Positions 36,298-45,177 of a DNA stretch of 64,000 bases are shown piece by piece; positions within the stretch are counted from its first letter, which is position 1, and each line of letters begins with the position of its first letter. The notes beneath the pieces were generated by a model, which saw only the letters and a program-made list of their open reading frames with translations, made no database searches and was not told the origin of the DNA. Source of the DNA: an uncultured Pseudomonadota bacterium (GTDB taxonomy: Bacteria > Pseudomonadota > Gammaproteobacteria > Xanthomonadales > Wenzhouxiangellaceae); assembly GCA_937138395.1 (NCBI GenBank), contig CAKZPB010000079.1:1-64000 (forward strand). Direction: 5' to 3'. The translations under genes and the position numbers were made by a program.

Positions 36298-37806
36298 TCA
36301 AGTCCCACAAAAAGTTTCTAACACCCGCTCATTCGGTTTGGGTGGTGATCGAAATGCCTCGAACTCCGGGTTGTCTTCGAACGGTTCCGCCAATCCGGCT
36401 TGCAGCTGTTCAAAAACGGAAAAATCTGCCTGCTGCTCGGCGGCCTGGATTGCGCGTTCGATTTGATGGTTACGCGGGATTACGGCCGGGTTGGTCTGTA
36501 ACATCCGCTGCTGGCACTCCTCGAGCGAACCCGGCGCCTGTTCTAGCCGCGCAAACCATTGGTCCTTCCAGTTTGTCCAGGCCGATGGTTTCCAGCCCAG
36601 CGTCACGGCCAGGTCTGTTAAAGCCTGTGGGTCATTGACCGCATGACTCAGTGTGCGAAATGCGACGGTGAAGTCGGCCCCTTCAACCTGGAGCAAGTCC
36701 AGAAAGCCCTGGATCAAGTCCGCATCCACTGAGTCGGACACATCCGGCCTGTTGGTTAATCCCAGCTTGGGCCGCATGGAATTCAGCCACTGCTGCTTGA
36801 ACAATTCGGGATAACCCGACAGCAGCTCATTGACGCGCTCGATGGCAACTGATTCATCACGCGCGATCACCGGCAGCAGCGCCTCGCCCAAGCGGGCCAG
36901 GTTCCAGAGAAGAATACTGGGCTGATTGGCGTAGGCGTAGCGGCCGTTGCGGTCAATCGAGCTGAATACCTTTTCCGGATGGTATTCATCGAGAAAGGCG
37001 CACGGCCCATAGTCGATGGTTTCACCGGAAATCGCGCAATTGTCTGTGTTCATGACGCCGTGGATAAAGCCGATCGACAGCCACTGCGCTACCAGCCTTA
37101 CCTGCGCATGCATGACCTGCTCGACCAGGCCCAGCGCCTGGTGTTCGGCACCCCTCAAATCCGGATATAGCCGAGCGCAAGCGTAGCCCACTAACGTCTG
37201 GAGCGCTTCAACGTCTTCACGGGCGGCAAAGTACTGGAAGGTACCGACACGTAGATGGCCACGTGCCACGCGGGTAAGAATACCGCCCGGCACCTCGCCA
37301 CCACGTTGCACCACCTCACCGGTCGTGACCGCCGCCAGCGCACGTGTCGTCGGTACGCCCAGCGCCTGCATGGCCTCGGATACCAGGTACTCGCGAATCA
37401 CCGGTCCCAGCGCCGAGCGCCCGTCGCCACCCCGCGAAAACGGCGTGCGACCGCTGCCCTTGAGCTGAATATCCCATTGCTGCCCGTTCGGGTCAGTCAC
37501 TTCGCCCAGCAATAGGGCACGCCCGTCACCAAGCTGCGGCACGAAATGGCCGAACTGGTGCCCGGCATAGGCCATGGCCAGTGGATCTGCGCCTGTGGGC
37601 AGGGCATTGCCGGAAAACCACTCGGCGAGCTGCGCTGACGAAGCATCACCTAGTCCGAGTTCCAGCTGTTCAGCAAGCGGATGGTTGAATGCAATCAGCC
37701 TTGGTCCGGGGACCGGCTGTGGTGAGCACCGCTCGAACAGCCTGGCAGGTAGTCGGGCATAGGTGTTGTTGAAGGGTATTGAGTCCGGCATGCCCTGAAT
37801 ACTCAA
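36298..37806 (-). CDS. selO: Protein adenylyltransferase SelO family (YdiU/UPF0061)
   Basis: FNNTYARLPARLFERCSPQPVPGPRLIAFN; YAGHQFGHFVPQLGDGRALLLGEV; QLKGSGRTPFSRGGDGRSALGPVIREYLVSEAM; HGVMNTDNCAISGETIDYGPCAFLD. Confidence 0.96.
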   Translation of the reverse strand: MSIQGMPDSIPFNNTYARLPARLFERCSPQPVPGPRLIAFNHPLAEQLELGLGDASSAQLAEWFSGNALPTGADPLAMAYAGHQFGHFVPQLGDGRALLLGEVTDPNGQQWDIQLKGSGRTPFSRGGDGRSALGPVIREYLVSEAMQALGVPTTRALAAVTTGEVVQRGGEVPGGILTRVARGHLRVGTFQYFAAREDVEALQTLVGYACARLYPDLRGAEHQALGLVEQVMHAQVRLVAQWLSIGFIHGVMNTDNCAISGETIDYGPCAFLDEYHPEKVFSSIDRNGRYAYANQPSILLWNLARLGEALLPVIARDESVAIERVNELLSGYPELFKQQWLNSMRPKLGLTNRPDVSDSVDADLIQGFLDLLQVEGADFTVAFRTLSHAVNDPQALTDLAVTLGWKPSAWTNWKDQWFARLEQAPGSLEECQQRMLQTNPAVIPRNHQIERAIQAAEQQADFSVFEQLQAGLAEPFEDNPEFEAFRSPPKPNERVLETFCGT

Positions 37807-38285
37807 ACAAGCGCCTGGCCTGAAGCGATCACGCCGTTGCGGTCGGCGTACACGAAATCGCCCGGGTGAAACGAGACACCGCCGAAATGGATCGGAATAT
37901 TGAGCTGTCCTTCGCCACGACGAACGCTTTTGATCGGTACTGCACCCAACGCAAGGATCCCGATCTCCAGCTTGGCCAATTCATCCACGTCGCGGCAAGC
38001 ACCGTGAATAATGACGCCAGCCCAGCCGTTGTTGACCGCTTCAGCACCAATCAGGTCGCCAATCAAGGCATGGCGCATCGAACCACCGCCGTCGACGACC
38101 AGGACTTTCCCTTCGCCGCGGCTGAACAACTGCTGCTTCAAGACCGAGTTGTCCTCAAAGCAGCGCACGGTTTCGATTTGACCGCCGAACGCATGCTGGC
38201 CACCGAAGTGCTGCCAGTTCAATCCAGTGACCACGCGGACCTGATCGGAGTGTTCGTCGCAAAGATCGGGGGTCGAAATGTTCAT
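37803..38285 (-). CDS. rraA: RraA-type ribonuclease E inhibitor / putative 4-hydroxy-4-methyl-2-oxoglutarate aldolase family
   Basis: MNISTPDLCDEHSDQVRVV; GKVLVVDGGGSMRHALIGDLIGAEAVNNGWAGVIIHGACRDVDELAKLEIGILALG; PGDFVYADRNGVI. Confidence 0.93.
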   Translation of the reverse strand: MNISTPDLCDEHSDQVRVVTGLNWQHFGGQHAFGGQIETVRCFEDNSVLKQQLFSRGEGKVLVVDGGGSMRHALIGDLIGAEAVNNGWAGVIIHGACRDVDELAKLEIGILALGAVPIKSVRRGEGQLNIPIHFGGVSFHPGDFVYADRNGVIASGQALV

Positions 38286-38454
38286 GCAGGGGCTCCTGTA
38301 TGCTCGTTCAATTGATTGAAGTGTAGCGACTCTGCGGCAAAGCCAATGCAATATAGTGCTGTTTGCACGGTCTTATCTCGATAACGATTAGGACAAAAGC
38401 ACTTTCCATCCAGTCGTGAATGGATTCGCAGCAGAACCAAGTGTATAAAAACTG

Positions 38455-40560
38455 ATGATTTGCATGATTCGAACCAGTCTGATCCTGTTCCTTTTGGCGT
38501 TTGTATTGCCGCTGCAGGCAGCCACGTCCGGCCCGATCACCCGCGATCACATCGTGGTGAAGCTCATCAGCGAGGTCGACGCGATACAGCCCGGCCAGGC
38601 CTTCCGCGTCGGCCTGTCGATGCAGCACGATCCGAATTGGCATACCTACTGGATCAATCCGGGCGATTCCGGGCTGGAGACCAGGTTCACCTGGCAGCTG
38701 CCTGAAGGCGTCGAGGCGGGGCCGATCGAATGGCCGTGGCCAGAGCGTATCCCGGTCGAACATCTGGTCAATTACGGCTATTCCGATCACATTCTATTGC
38801 CGGTCACCATCATGGTGCCGCAGGACTGGCCAAGAGGTCAGGCACTTGAACTCAGGCTACGCGCCGACTGGTTGATCTGCGAAATCATCTGTATTCCGGG
38901 CGATGCCGAGCTGAGCTTGACGCTGCCTGTTGTGGATCAATCACCCACAGCACGTTCAGAATTCGCCTCCCTGTTTGACGAAGTCGACCGACGCAGACCG
39001 ACCGTGGTCGACTGGCCGGCGCGCTTTACCACCGAAGGCGGGCAGCTCAGCGTTCAGATCGAACCCGACATTACGCTGGATGCTGGTCCGCTCGATTTTT
39101 TTCCGGCAGTGGCCAGCCTGGTTGAACATGCCGCCGATGCATTTCTGGTCCAACAGGATGTGGACGGCCAGCGCCTGATCCAGATCAGTCAGCCGCTGTC
39201 GCCGTTTTTCAGTCGCGCACCTGAACAACTGTCTCTGTTGCTGGTCGACGAGGCAAATCAACGCGCGTTCGAAATCAGTGCCCTGCCCGATACGCTGCAA
39301 AGCGAGGCCCCGGATCTGCCGATCAATAAGGCAGCAGCGCCCCCGTCATTGCTATGGGTTGTATTGCTGGCCCTTGGCGGCGGCATGCTGCTGAACCTGA
39401 TGCCGTGCGTTTTTCCGGTGCTGTCGCTGAAAGCCATGAGCCTGGTTTCATCCCCGGGCCAATCGCACGCGACTCTAGGTGTCGCGTACACACTCGGCGT
39501 GATCCTGTCATTTGCACTGCTGGCCGGCGTCCTACTGGTTCTGCGGGCCGCCGGTGAAGCAATTGGCTGGGGCTTCCAGCTACAGTCGCCCTGGTTCATC
39601 GCCGCGTTGGTCTATCTGTTTTTCGTCATGGGTCTGTCGCTGTCCGGCATGATCGAGGTTGGCACGCGCTGGATGGGTCTGGGTCAGGGGTTGACCGAGC
39701 AGCAAGGCCTGCGCGGATCGTTCTTTACCGGCGTACTGGCCACGGTGGTGGCCAGCCCGTGCACTGCGCCGTTCATGGGGACCGCGCTGGGCGTGGCCGT
39801 GACCTTGCCTACGATTCAGGCGCTGCTGATCTTTGTTGCGCTGGGCTTCGGCCTGGCGCTGCCGATGCTGTTAGTCAGCGTGATGCCAGCCCTGGCCCGC
39901 TGGCTGCCCAAGCCGGGGGCCTGGATGGATACCTTCAAGCAGGCCATGGCCTTCCCGCTGTACCTGACCGTGGTCTGGCTGCTGTGGGTGCTCGGCCGAC
40001 AGGCCGGTGCCGATGCATTGGCAGCCGTGCTGGTCGGTCTGGTCATGCTGGTGTTTGCGATCTGGCTTGGCCAGCGACGTAGCGCTTCAACAGCATCCAG
40101 CGGCGGCTGGTCCGCGCTCCGTCATTCAGCCATCGGCCTGAGTTTGATGATTGCCGTGTTTGCGGTTGTGGCCGCCGAACGCTCCGCTCCAAACAAGACC
40201 GAGCCCGAGAATGTCTGGTGGCAAGCCTGGAGCCCTTCCCTGCTGGCCGAAATCCAGGCCGATCCTTCACGCGGTGCGCTGGTCAATATGACCGCTGACT
40301 GGTGTGTGACCTGCCTGGTCAATGAGCGCATTGCGCTGAGCAACGACGAGGTGCGCGATGCACTGGCCGACCGCGATGTGGTGTATTTGAAAGGCGACTG
40401 GACGCGCCGCGATGACGACATTACCGCATACCTGGCCCAGTACGGTCGCAACGGCGTACCCCTATACGTCTACTATCCGCCGGGCCAGGCCAACCCCGAA
40501 CCACACGTGCTGCCTCAGATTCTGACGCCTGGGCTGGTGATCGGCATGTTGGAACCCTGA
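38455..40560 (+). CDS. DsbD/ScsB family thiol:disulfide interchange protein
   Basis: N-terminal QHDPNWHTYWINPGDSGLETRF; CcdA-type LNLMPCVFPVLSLKAM and SPCTAPFMGTALG; C-terminal thioredoxin MTADWCVTCLVNE. Confidence 0.93.
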   Translation: MICMIRTSLILFLLAFVLPLQAATSGPITRDHIVVKLISEVDAIQPGQAFRVGLSMQHDPNWHTYWINPGDSGLETRFTWQLPEGVEAGPIEWPWPERIPVEHLVNYGYSDHILLPVTIMVPQDWPRGQALELRLRADWLICEIICIPGDAELSLTLPVVDQSPTARSEFASLFDEVDRRRPTVVDWPARFTTEGGQLSVQIEPDITLDAGPLDFFPAVASLVEHAADAFLVQQDVDGQRLIQISQPLSPFFSRAPEQLSLLLVDEANQRAFEISALPDTLQSEAPDLPINKAAAPPSLLWVVLLALGGGMLLNLMPCVFPVLSLKAMSLVSSPGQSHATLGVAYTLGVILSFALLAGVLLVLRAAGEAIGWGFQLQSPWFIAALVYLFFVMGLSLSGMIEVGTRWMGLGQGLTEQQGLRGSFFTGVLATVVASPCTAPFMGTALGVAVTLPTIQALLIFVALGFGLALPMLLVSVMPALARWLPKPGAWMDTFKQAMAFPLYLTVVWLLWVLGRQAGADALAAVLVGLVMLVFAIWLGQRRSASTASSGGWSALRHSAIGLSLMIAVFAVVAAERSAPNKTEPENVWWQAWSPSLLAEIQADPSRGALVNMTADWCVTCLVNERIALSNDEVRDALADRDVVYLKGDWTRRDDDITAYLAQYGRNGVPLYVYYPPGQANPEPHVLPQILTPGLVIGMLEP

Positions 40561-40628
40561 TTGACCAATGACGGTCTATTGACACATGATTTTTAGCATG
40601 ACCATTCATAAATGAAGAGGAGCATACG

Positions 40629-41234
40629 ATGCGATTGATTCAAACGTTACTGGCTAGTGGTTTGCTAGCTGCTGCGACCCTGGTCCTGGCCGTGCCTGAA
40701 ATCGGTCAGCCCGCACCTGATTTTGAAGTTGTGGACAGCAACGGCCAGGTCCACAGCCTGTCGGACTTCGCCGGTCAGAAGGTCATTCTTGAATGGACCA
40801 ATCACGACTGCCCGTTTGTTGTCAAACACTACAGTGCTGAAAATATGCAGAACCAGCAGCGCATGGCGCGCAATGAGCATGACGCGGTCTGGCTCAGCGT
40901 GATTTCCTCCAAGCCGGGCGCTCAGGGTCATGTGTCACCGGAACAGGCCAATCAGTTGACCAGCGATCGCTCTGCTGCACCCACGGCAATATTGCTGGAT
41001 GAATCCGGTGACATGGGCCGTGCCTATTCGGCACAGGTGACACCGCACATGTACATCATCGACGAGCAAGGCACGCTGGTCTACATGGGCGGGATCGACT
41101 CGAACCCGAGCGCCAACCCGGATGACATTCCTGATGCGACGCAATACGTTGTTGCAGCCCTGGGCAATCTGGCGGCTGGAGAACCGGTCGCCGAACCGGT
41201 GACCCGTCCGTATGGTTGCACGATCAAATACTGA
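40629..41234 (+). CDS. AhpC/TSA-type thioredoxin-like peroxiredoxin family protein
   Basis: IGQPAPDFEVVDSNGQVHSLSDFAGQKVILEWTNHDCPFVVKHY...VTPHMYIIDEQGTLVYMGGIDSNPSAN. Confidence 0.88.
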   Translation: MRLIQTLLASGLLAAATLVLAVPEIGQPAPDFEVVDSNGQVHSLSDFAGQKVILEWTNHDCPFVVKHYSAENMQNQQRMARNEHDAVWLSVISSKPGAQGHVSPEQANQLTSDRSAAPTAILLDESGDMGRAYSAQVTPHMYIIDEQGTLVYMGGIDSNPSANPDDIPDATQYVVAALGNLAAGEPVAEPVTRPYGCTIKY

Positions 41235-41259
41235 TCGAATCATTTCGATTGAATCGCAG

Positions 41260-41281
41260 GGGCGCTTTGGCGCCCTTTTTT
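41260..41281 (+). terminator. Rho-independent terminator
   Basis: GGGCGC-TTTG-GCGCCC followed by TTTTTT, downstream of the peroxiredoxin gene. Confidence 0.85.
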
Positions 41282-41294
41282 CGCGATTGACTCG

Positions 41295-41306
41295 AAGTTA
41301 TAACTT
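41295..41306. promoter_or_regulatory. Palindrome in the toxin-antitoxin promoter region, candidate AbrB-type operator
   Basis: AAGTTATAACTT perfect palindrome followed by AT-rich TTGTTATATTAATAAAC, about 40 bp upstream of the antitoxin ATG. Confidence 0.45.
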
Positions 41307-41345
41307 TTGTTATATTAATAAACCACGCAGCTTCCGGCCATTCCA

Positions 41346-41576
41346 ATGCCAAACCGCACCTTAAAAGTGACTACTGTCGGCAATTCAACCGGCGTCATAT
41401 TGCCCAAAGAACTGCTGGAAAAACTGCGCGTCCAGCGCGGAGATGAATTGATGGTGCTGGAAACACCAGACGGCATCACGCTGACTCCCTATGACCCTGA
41501 ATTTTCAGAGCAGATGGATGTTGCCGAAAACATTATGCGCAAACGCCGGAACCTGCTGAAAAAGCTGGCCGAATAA
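41346..41576 (+). CDS. AbrB/MazE/SpoVT-fold antitoxin
   Basis: RTLKVTTVGNSTGVILPKELLEKLRVQRGDELMVLETPDGITLTPYDPEF. Confidence 0.92.
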   Translation: MPNRTLKVTTVGNSTGVILPKELLEKLRVQRGDELMVLETPDGITLTPYDPEFSEQMDVAENIMRKRRNLLKKLAE

Positions 41577-41577
41577 G

Positions 41578-42009
41578 TTGATGAAAGAACCAACCTGGAT
41601 TTCACTCAGGCTTATCGAATCCATTCATCAGCGCCAGCTTGCCGAACATGGTGGATTGGAGGGCGTTCGTGATCAAGCAATGTTGGAGTCAGCTGCAGAA
41701 CGACCCCGTCAGAAATTTGCCTATCGAGATGCTTCAACCGATATACCTGAACTTGCAGCCGCTTATGCCTTTGGGCTATCACGAAATCATCCGTTTATTG
41801 ATGGGAATAAACGCACCGCAGCAGTGATTTGCGAACTTTTTCTGGAGCTGAATAACTTTCAACTGCTAAGTTCAGATGTCGATCTATATCCATTTTTTCT
41901 CGCCCTGGCTTCTGGAGAGCTGAAAGAAAATCAGCTTGTTGATTGGCTGCGCTCCAACAGCCGACCCATCGGCGTTCACGAAGAAGGCAGCGAGTACCAG
42001 ACGGCCTAA
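41578..42009 (+). CDS. doc: Doc (death-on-curing, Fic-fold) family toxin
   Basis: RLIESIHQRQLAEHGGLEGVRDQAMLESAAERPRQ...ELAAAYAFGLSRNHPFIDGNKRTAAVICELFLELN. Confidence 0.93.
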   Translation: MMKEPTWISLRLIESIHQRQLAEHGGLEGVRDQAMLESAAERPRQKFAYRDASTDIPELAAAYAFGLSRNHPFIDGNKRTAAVICELFLELNNFQLLSSDVDLYPFFLALASGELKENQLVDWLRSNSRPIGVHEEGSEYQTA

Positions 42010-42111
42010 CATCCAGTCTTTCCTTGAACATTCAGCAACTGCAGAGCGGTACTGCTCGTGATTCAAGCAATAGGGAAACGTAAAGCAACCACTGGTCAAG
42101 CCTTTGCCTGA

Positions 42112-43008
42112 TTATCGTTCGCTCTGATGACTCATTTCGATCACCGCATCAATCGCTTCGAACACGATCTCGGGCTCGGTATCCGGGATGAAATGCTGGC
42201 TCTTGCTCGCAGTGAATGCCCGGGTACGCTTGGTAAGCTTCAGCAGTTTCGGCGCTAGTTCATAGTGCAGGTCGTTATACACGCGATAGCCCGCCTGGCT
42301 GATGCCAGACTGCAGCATCCGTTCGTGATCCTGGGTTCGAGTGATGACCGCGACGGGCAGATCTTCGGGCAATAGTGGTGCGGCCTCCATCTCAAAACTG
42401 CTGATCCAGGCATCATGGCCGCGGTTGTCGATGAACCAGCGCAGAATATCCTCGACCTTTTCCCAGTCCTCAGCCGAAAGGTCTTCTTGCATGCGCCGCA
42501 TCCACTTCACATGCGGTGAATCGATCAGGACGATGCCTCGAACTTGTTCCGGGTGATGTGCGGTGAAATAGCGCGCAACGAACCCACCATAGGAATAGCC
42601 GAGCAGGTAGACCGGTTTCGGTATGGTTTCCAGAGCCAGGAAATGACCGAGCTCGCGAGCGTAGTCATTGAGTGATTGCACCATGCCTTCCGGAAGCGGT
42701 GGGCTGCCGCCATACGCCGCCCGCTCGTAAGCACAAACCCGGTAGTCCGCTGCCAGCGTTGGCAGTACATTTTGATAGGCTTCGGCATTCGAAATGCCCG
42801 ACGGTGCTTCGAGGATCAGCGTGTGCGAGCCCTTGCCTACGCAGAAATAGCTCAGGGCACGACCATCCACCGCAAAGCTCCCATGCTCGATCGGTAACGG
42901 AGTGCCGGGCTCTGCGAAGACGACAGTGCATTGCAAAACGGCCAAGACCAGGACAAAACAATGATTGTTCACGGATTCAGACTCCACGCGGTCACGCGAC
43001 GCTAACAA
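42112..43008 (-). CDS. Alpha/beta hydrolase
   Basis: LILEAPSGISNAEAYQNVLPTL...YERAAYGGS...VYLLGYSYGGFVARYFTAHHPEQVRGIVLIDSPH (nucleophile elbow GYSYGG). Confidence 0.85.
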   Translation of the reverse strand: MLASRDRVESESVNNHCFVLVLAVLQCTVVFAEPGTPLPIEHGSFAVDGRALSYFCVGKGSHTLILEAPSGISNAEAYQNVLPTLAADYRVCAYERAAYGGSPPLPEGMVQSLNDYARELGHFLALETIPKPVYLLGYSYGGFVARYFTAHHPEQVRGIVLIDSPHVKWMRRMQEDLSAEDWEKVEDILRWFIDNRGHDAWISSFEMEAAPLLPEDLPVAVITRTQDHERMLQSGISQAGYRVYNDLHYELAPKLLKLTKRTRAFTASKSQHFIPDTEPEIVFEAIDAVIEMSHQSER

Positions 43009-43079
43009 CAGCTTTTGAAAGTATACCGTTCCAATTGCCAGCGCTCCAAAAGGACCGGACTGCCGGTTAGACTGCTGCC

Positions 43080-44273
43080 ATGAGCCTTCAATCCAATCAG
43101 TCAGACTACGATGTAGTCATCATCGGTGCCGGCGCAGCTGGCTTGATGTGTGCCATTGCCGCCGGCCAACGCGGGCGACGCGTGCTGGTATTGGATCATG
43201 CCAATAAGGTCGGCAAGAAGATTCTGATGTCAGGCGGTGGCCGCTGCAACTTCACCAACCTGTATTCCACGCCCGAGAATTTTATCTCGACCAATCCGCA
43301 CTTCATGAAGTCTGCACTGAGTCGCTATACGCCGGCTGATTTCATTGACCTGGTCGAGGCTCATGGCATTCCTTATCACGAGAAAACGCTGGGCCAATTG
43401 TTCTGCGACCGCAGCTCGAAGGATATCGTTCGACTGCTATTGGACGAATGCAATGCAGCCGGGGCCGAAGTTCATACGCATTGCGCTGTCGACATTCTAG
43501 AATTAGGGCCCCCGCACACCTTCAACAGCCCGCTCGGCCAGATGCAGTGCGAATCGATCGTGATTGCTACCGGCGGTTACTCGATACCCCGCATGGGTGC
43601 AACCGGGTTCGGCTTTGACTTTGCGCGCTCACTGGGCTTGCACGTGCAGCCGACCAGCGCTGCACTGGTGCCAGTGGTCATGAGCGAACGTAAACTGGTT
43701 CAGTTCGATGGCCTGGCAGGCGTCTCGCTTGATAGCCGAACACACGCCGACGGGCCTGACTTCCGTGAAAACATCCTGTTTACACACAAGGGCCTGAGCG
43801 GACCGGCCATCCTGCAGGCCTCGTCATACTGGCAGACCGGCCAGCCATTGTTTATTGACTTGTTTCCCGACCATGACCTTGGCGAGCTGATCGAACAGGC
43901 CAGGACAGAGCGACCTGCACTGAGCCTGAAGAACTTCCTGGCCGAACACCTGACCCGCCGAGTAGCCGAACGCTGGTGTGAACTGTGGCTGGACAACAAA
44001 CCGCTTGGTCAGCTGACCCGCGAGGACATGAAGACAATACTGAAACACTTCCAGCCTTGGTCTATATGGCCTGACGACACCGAAGGCTATCGAACCGCAG
44101 AAGTCACCCTCGGCGGCGTGGATACCGACGAACTGTCGTCGAAAACCATGGAATGCAAATCACATCCGGGTATTTACTTCATTGGTGAAGTCGTTGATGT
44201 CACCGGGCACCTTGGAGGACACAATTTCCAGTGGGCCTGGGCGTCCGGCCATGCTGCTGGAATGGTTGTCTAG
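43080..44273 (+). CDS. NAD(P)/FAD-dependent oxidoreductase, HI0933/YhiN (BaiN-like) family
   Basis: DVVIIGAGAAGLMCAIAAGQRGRRVLVLDHANKVGKKILMSGGGRCNFTNL; FTHKGLSGPAILQASSYW; GEVVDVTGHLGGHNFQWAWASGHAAG. Confidence 0.94.
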   Translation: MSLQSNQSDYDVVIIGAGAAGLMCAIAAGQRGRRVLVLDHANKVGKKILMSGGGRCNFTNLYSTPENFISTNPHFMKSALSRYTPADFIDLVEAHGIPYHEKTLGQLFCDRSSKDIVRLLLDECNAAGAEVHTHCAVDILELGPPHTFNSPLGQMQCESIVIATGGYSIPRMGATGFGFDFARSLGLHVQPTSAALVPVVMSERKLVQFDGLAGVSLDSRTHADGPDFRENILFTHKGLSGPAILQASSYWQTGQPLFIDLFPDHDLGELIEQARTERPALSLKNFLAEHLTRRVAERWCELWLDNKPLGQLTREDMKTILKHFQPWSIWPDDTEGYRTAEVTLGGVDTDELSSKTMECKSHPGIYFIGEVVDVTGHLGGHNFQWAWASGHAAGMVV

Positions 44274-44286
44274 TGCTTAGAAACGG

Positions 44287-45027
44287 TTAAAAATAAAATG
44301 CAGGACTGAACTTGCCTCCAGCGATCAAGAACTGACTATTCAGACTCTGAATCATGCGTGCGTTGTAGGACCATCCTTTCGATTCAATCAGACTGAGTGC
44401 TGCCTGTATCGTATCCAGTTCACCTCTTCGCTCTGCGTCATCAAAGATGATGATGAAATCTTCACTCATGAACCGATCGATATACTCCAGCGCAACTCTC
44501 CTTGAATGTCGTTTTTCTCCCGGTGGGCCATCGACCAGCAACAGGTCAAATCGACTCTCAGCATCAAGCTGGTCAGTTAGATAGCACGTTGCCGGTTTCT
44601 CCAGCACCTTTCGTCGTTCAAGCGCTGCGTGTATGACCTGCTGAGTCACCTTGTCAGCGATTTTTGACGCCCAGAATTCATCGTGTTCAAGTGTGACGCA
44701 ACTTGCACCGTTCAATCGACAGAGATGGTCGAGCAGGTGAGTCGATTCACCGGCTCCAAGCTCAAGCACGCGCCGAACAGGCAGTTCCTCCAGTGCGCGA
44801 ACAACAAGGTAAAGAAAACTGTAGCCAGCCGCACACCGTACCGGATAAAGTGGCTGATCAAATCCGATACGGTCCAGTTGTTTATGAACCAGGTTCTGAA
44901 ACAGTAGCTCCCTGCTACCTAGCCTGCTTTGAGAGGGCCAGTTTTCACCGATCCACTGCAACGGCGCGTTGAACGCTCGAAACAGCCAGAATTTCTTTTT
45001 CAAGGCTTGATATGAATGCCCTTTCAT
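44287..45027 (-). CDS. Class I SAM-dependent methyltransferase-like protein
   Basis: EELPVRRVLELGAGESTHLLDHLCRLNGASCVTLEHDEFWASK...FDLLLVDGPPGEKRHSRRVALEYIDRFMSEDFIIIFDDAERRGE. Confidence 0.7.
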   Translation of the reverse strand: MKGHSYQALKKKFWLFRAFNAPLQWIGENWPSQSRLGSRELLFQNLVHKQLDRIGFDQPLYPVRCAAGYSFLYLVVRALEELPVRRVLELGAGESTHLLDHLCRLNGASCVTLEHDEFWASKIADKVTQQVIHAALERRKVLEKPATCYLTDQLDAESRFDLLLVDGPPGEKRHSRRVALEYIDRFMSEDFIIIFDDAERRGELDTIQAALSLIESKGWSYNARMIQSLNSQFLIAGGKFSPAFYF

Positions 45028-45177
45028 AACGTGGATACCAGCAGTACTTGCTTACAATGCATACAGCCTATTATCTCGCGAATTTCAACCCGACACTGAC
45101 TATTGAACAAGATGGCCAATCATCATCGGTCTGACTGACACTGACCGTATAATCAAAAAAACCACGAAAACTTCGCT

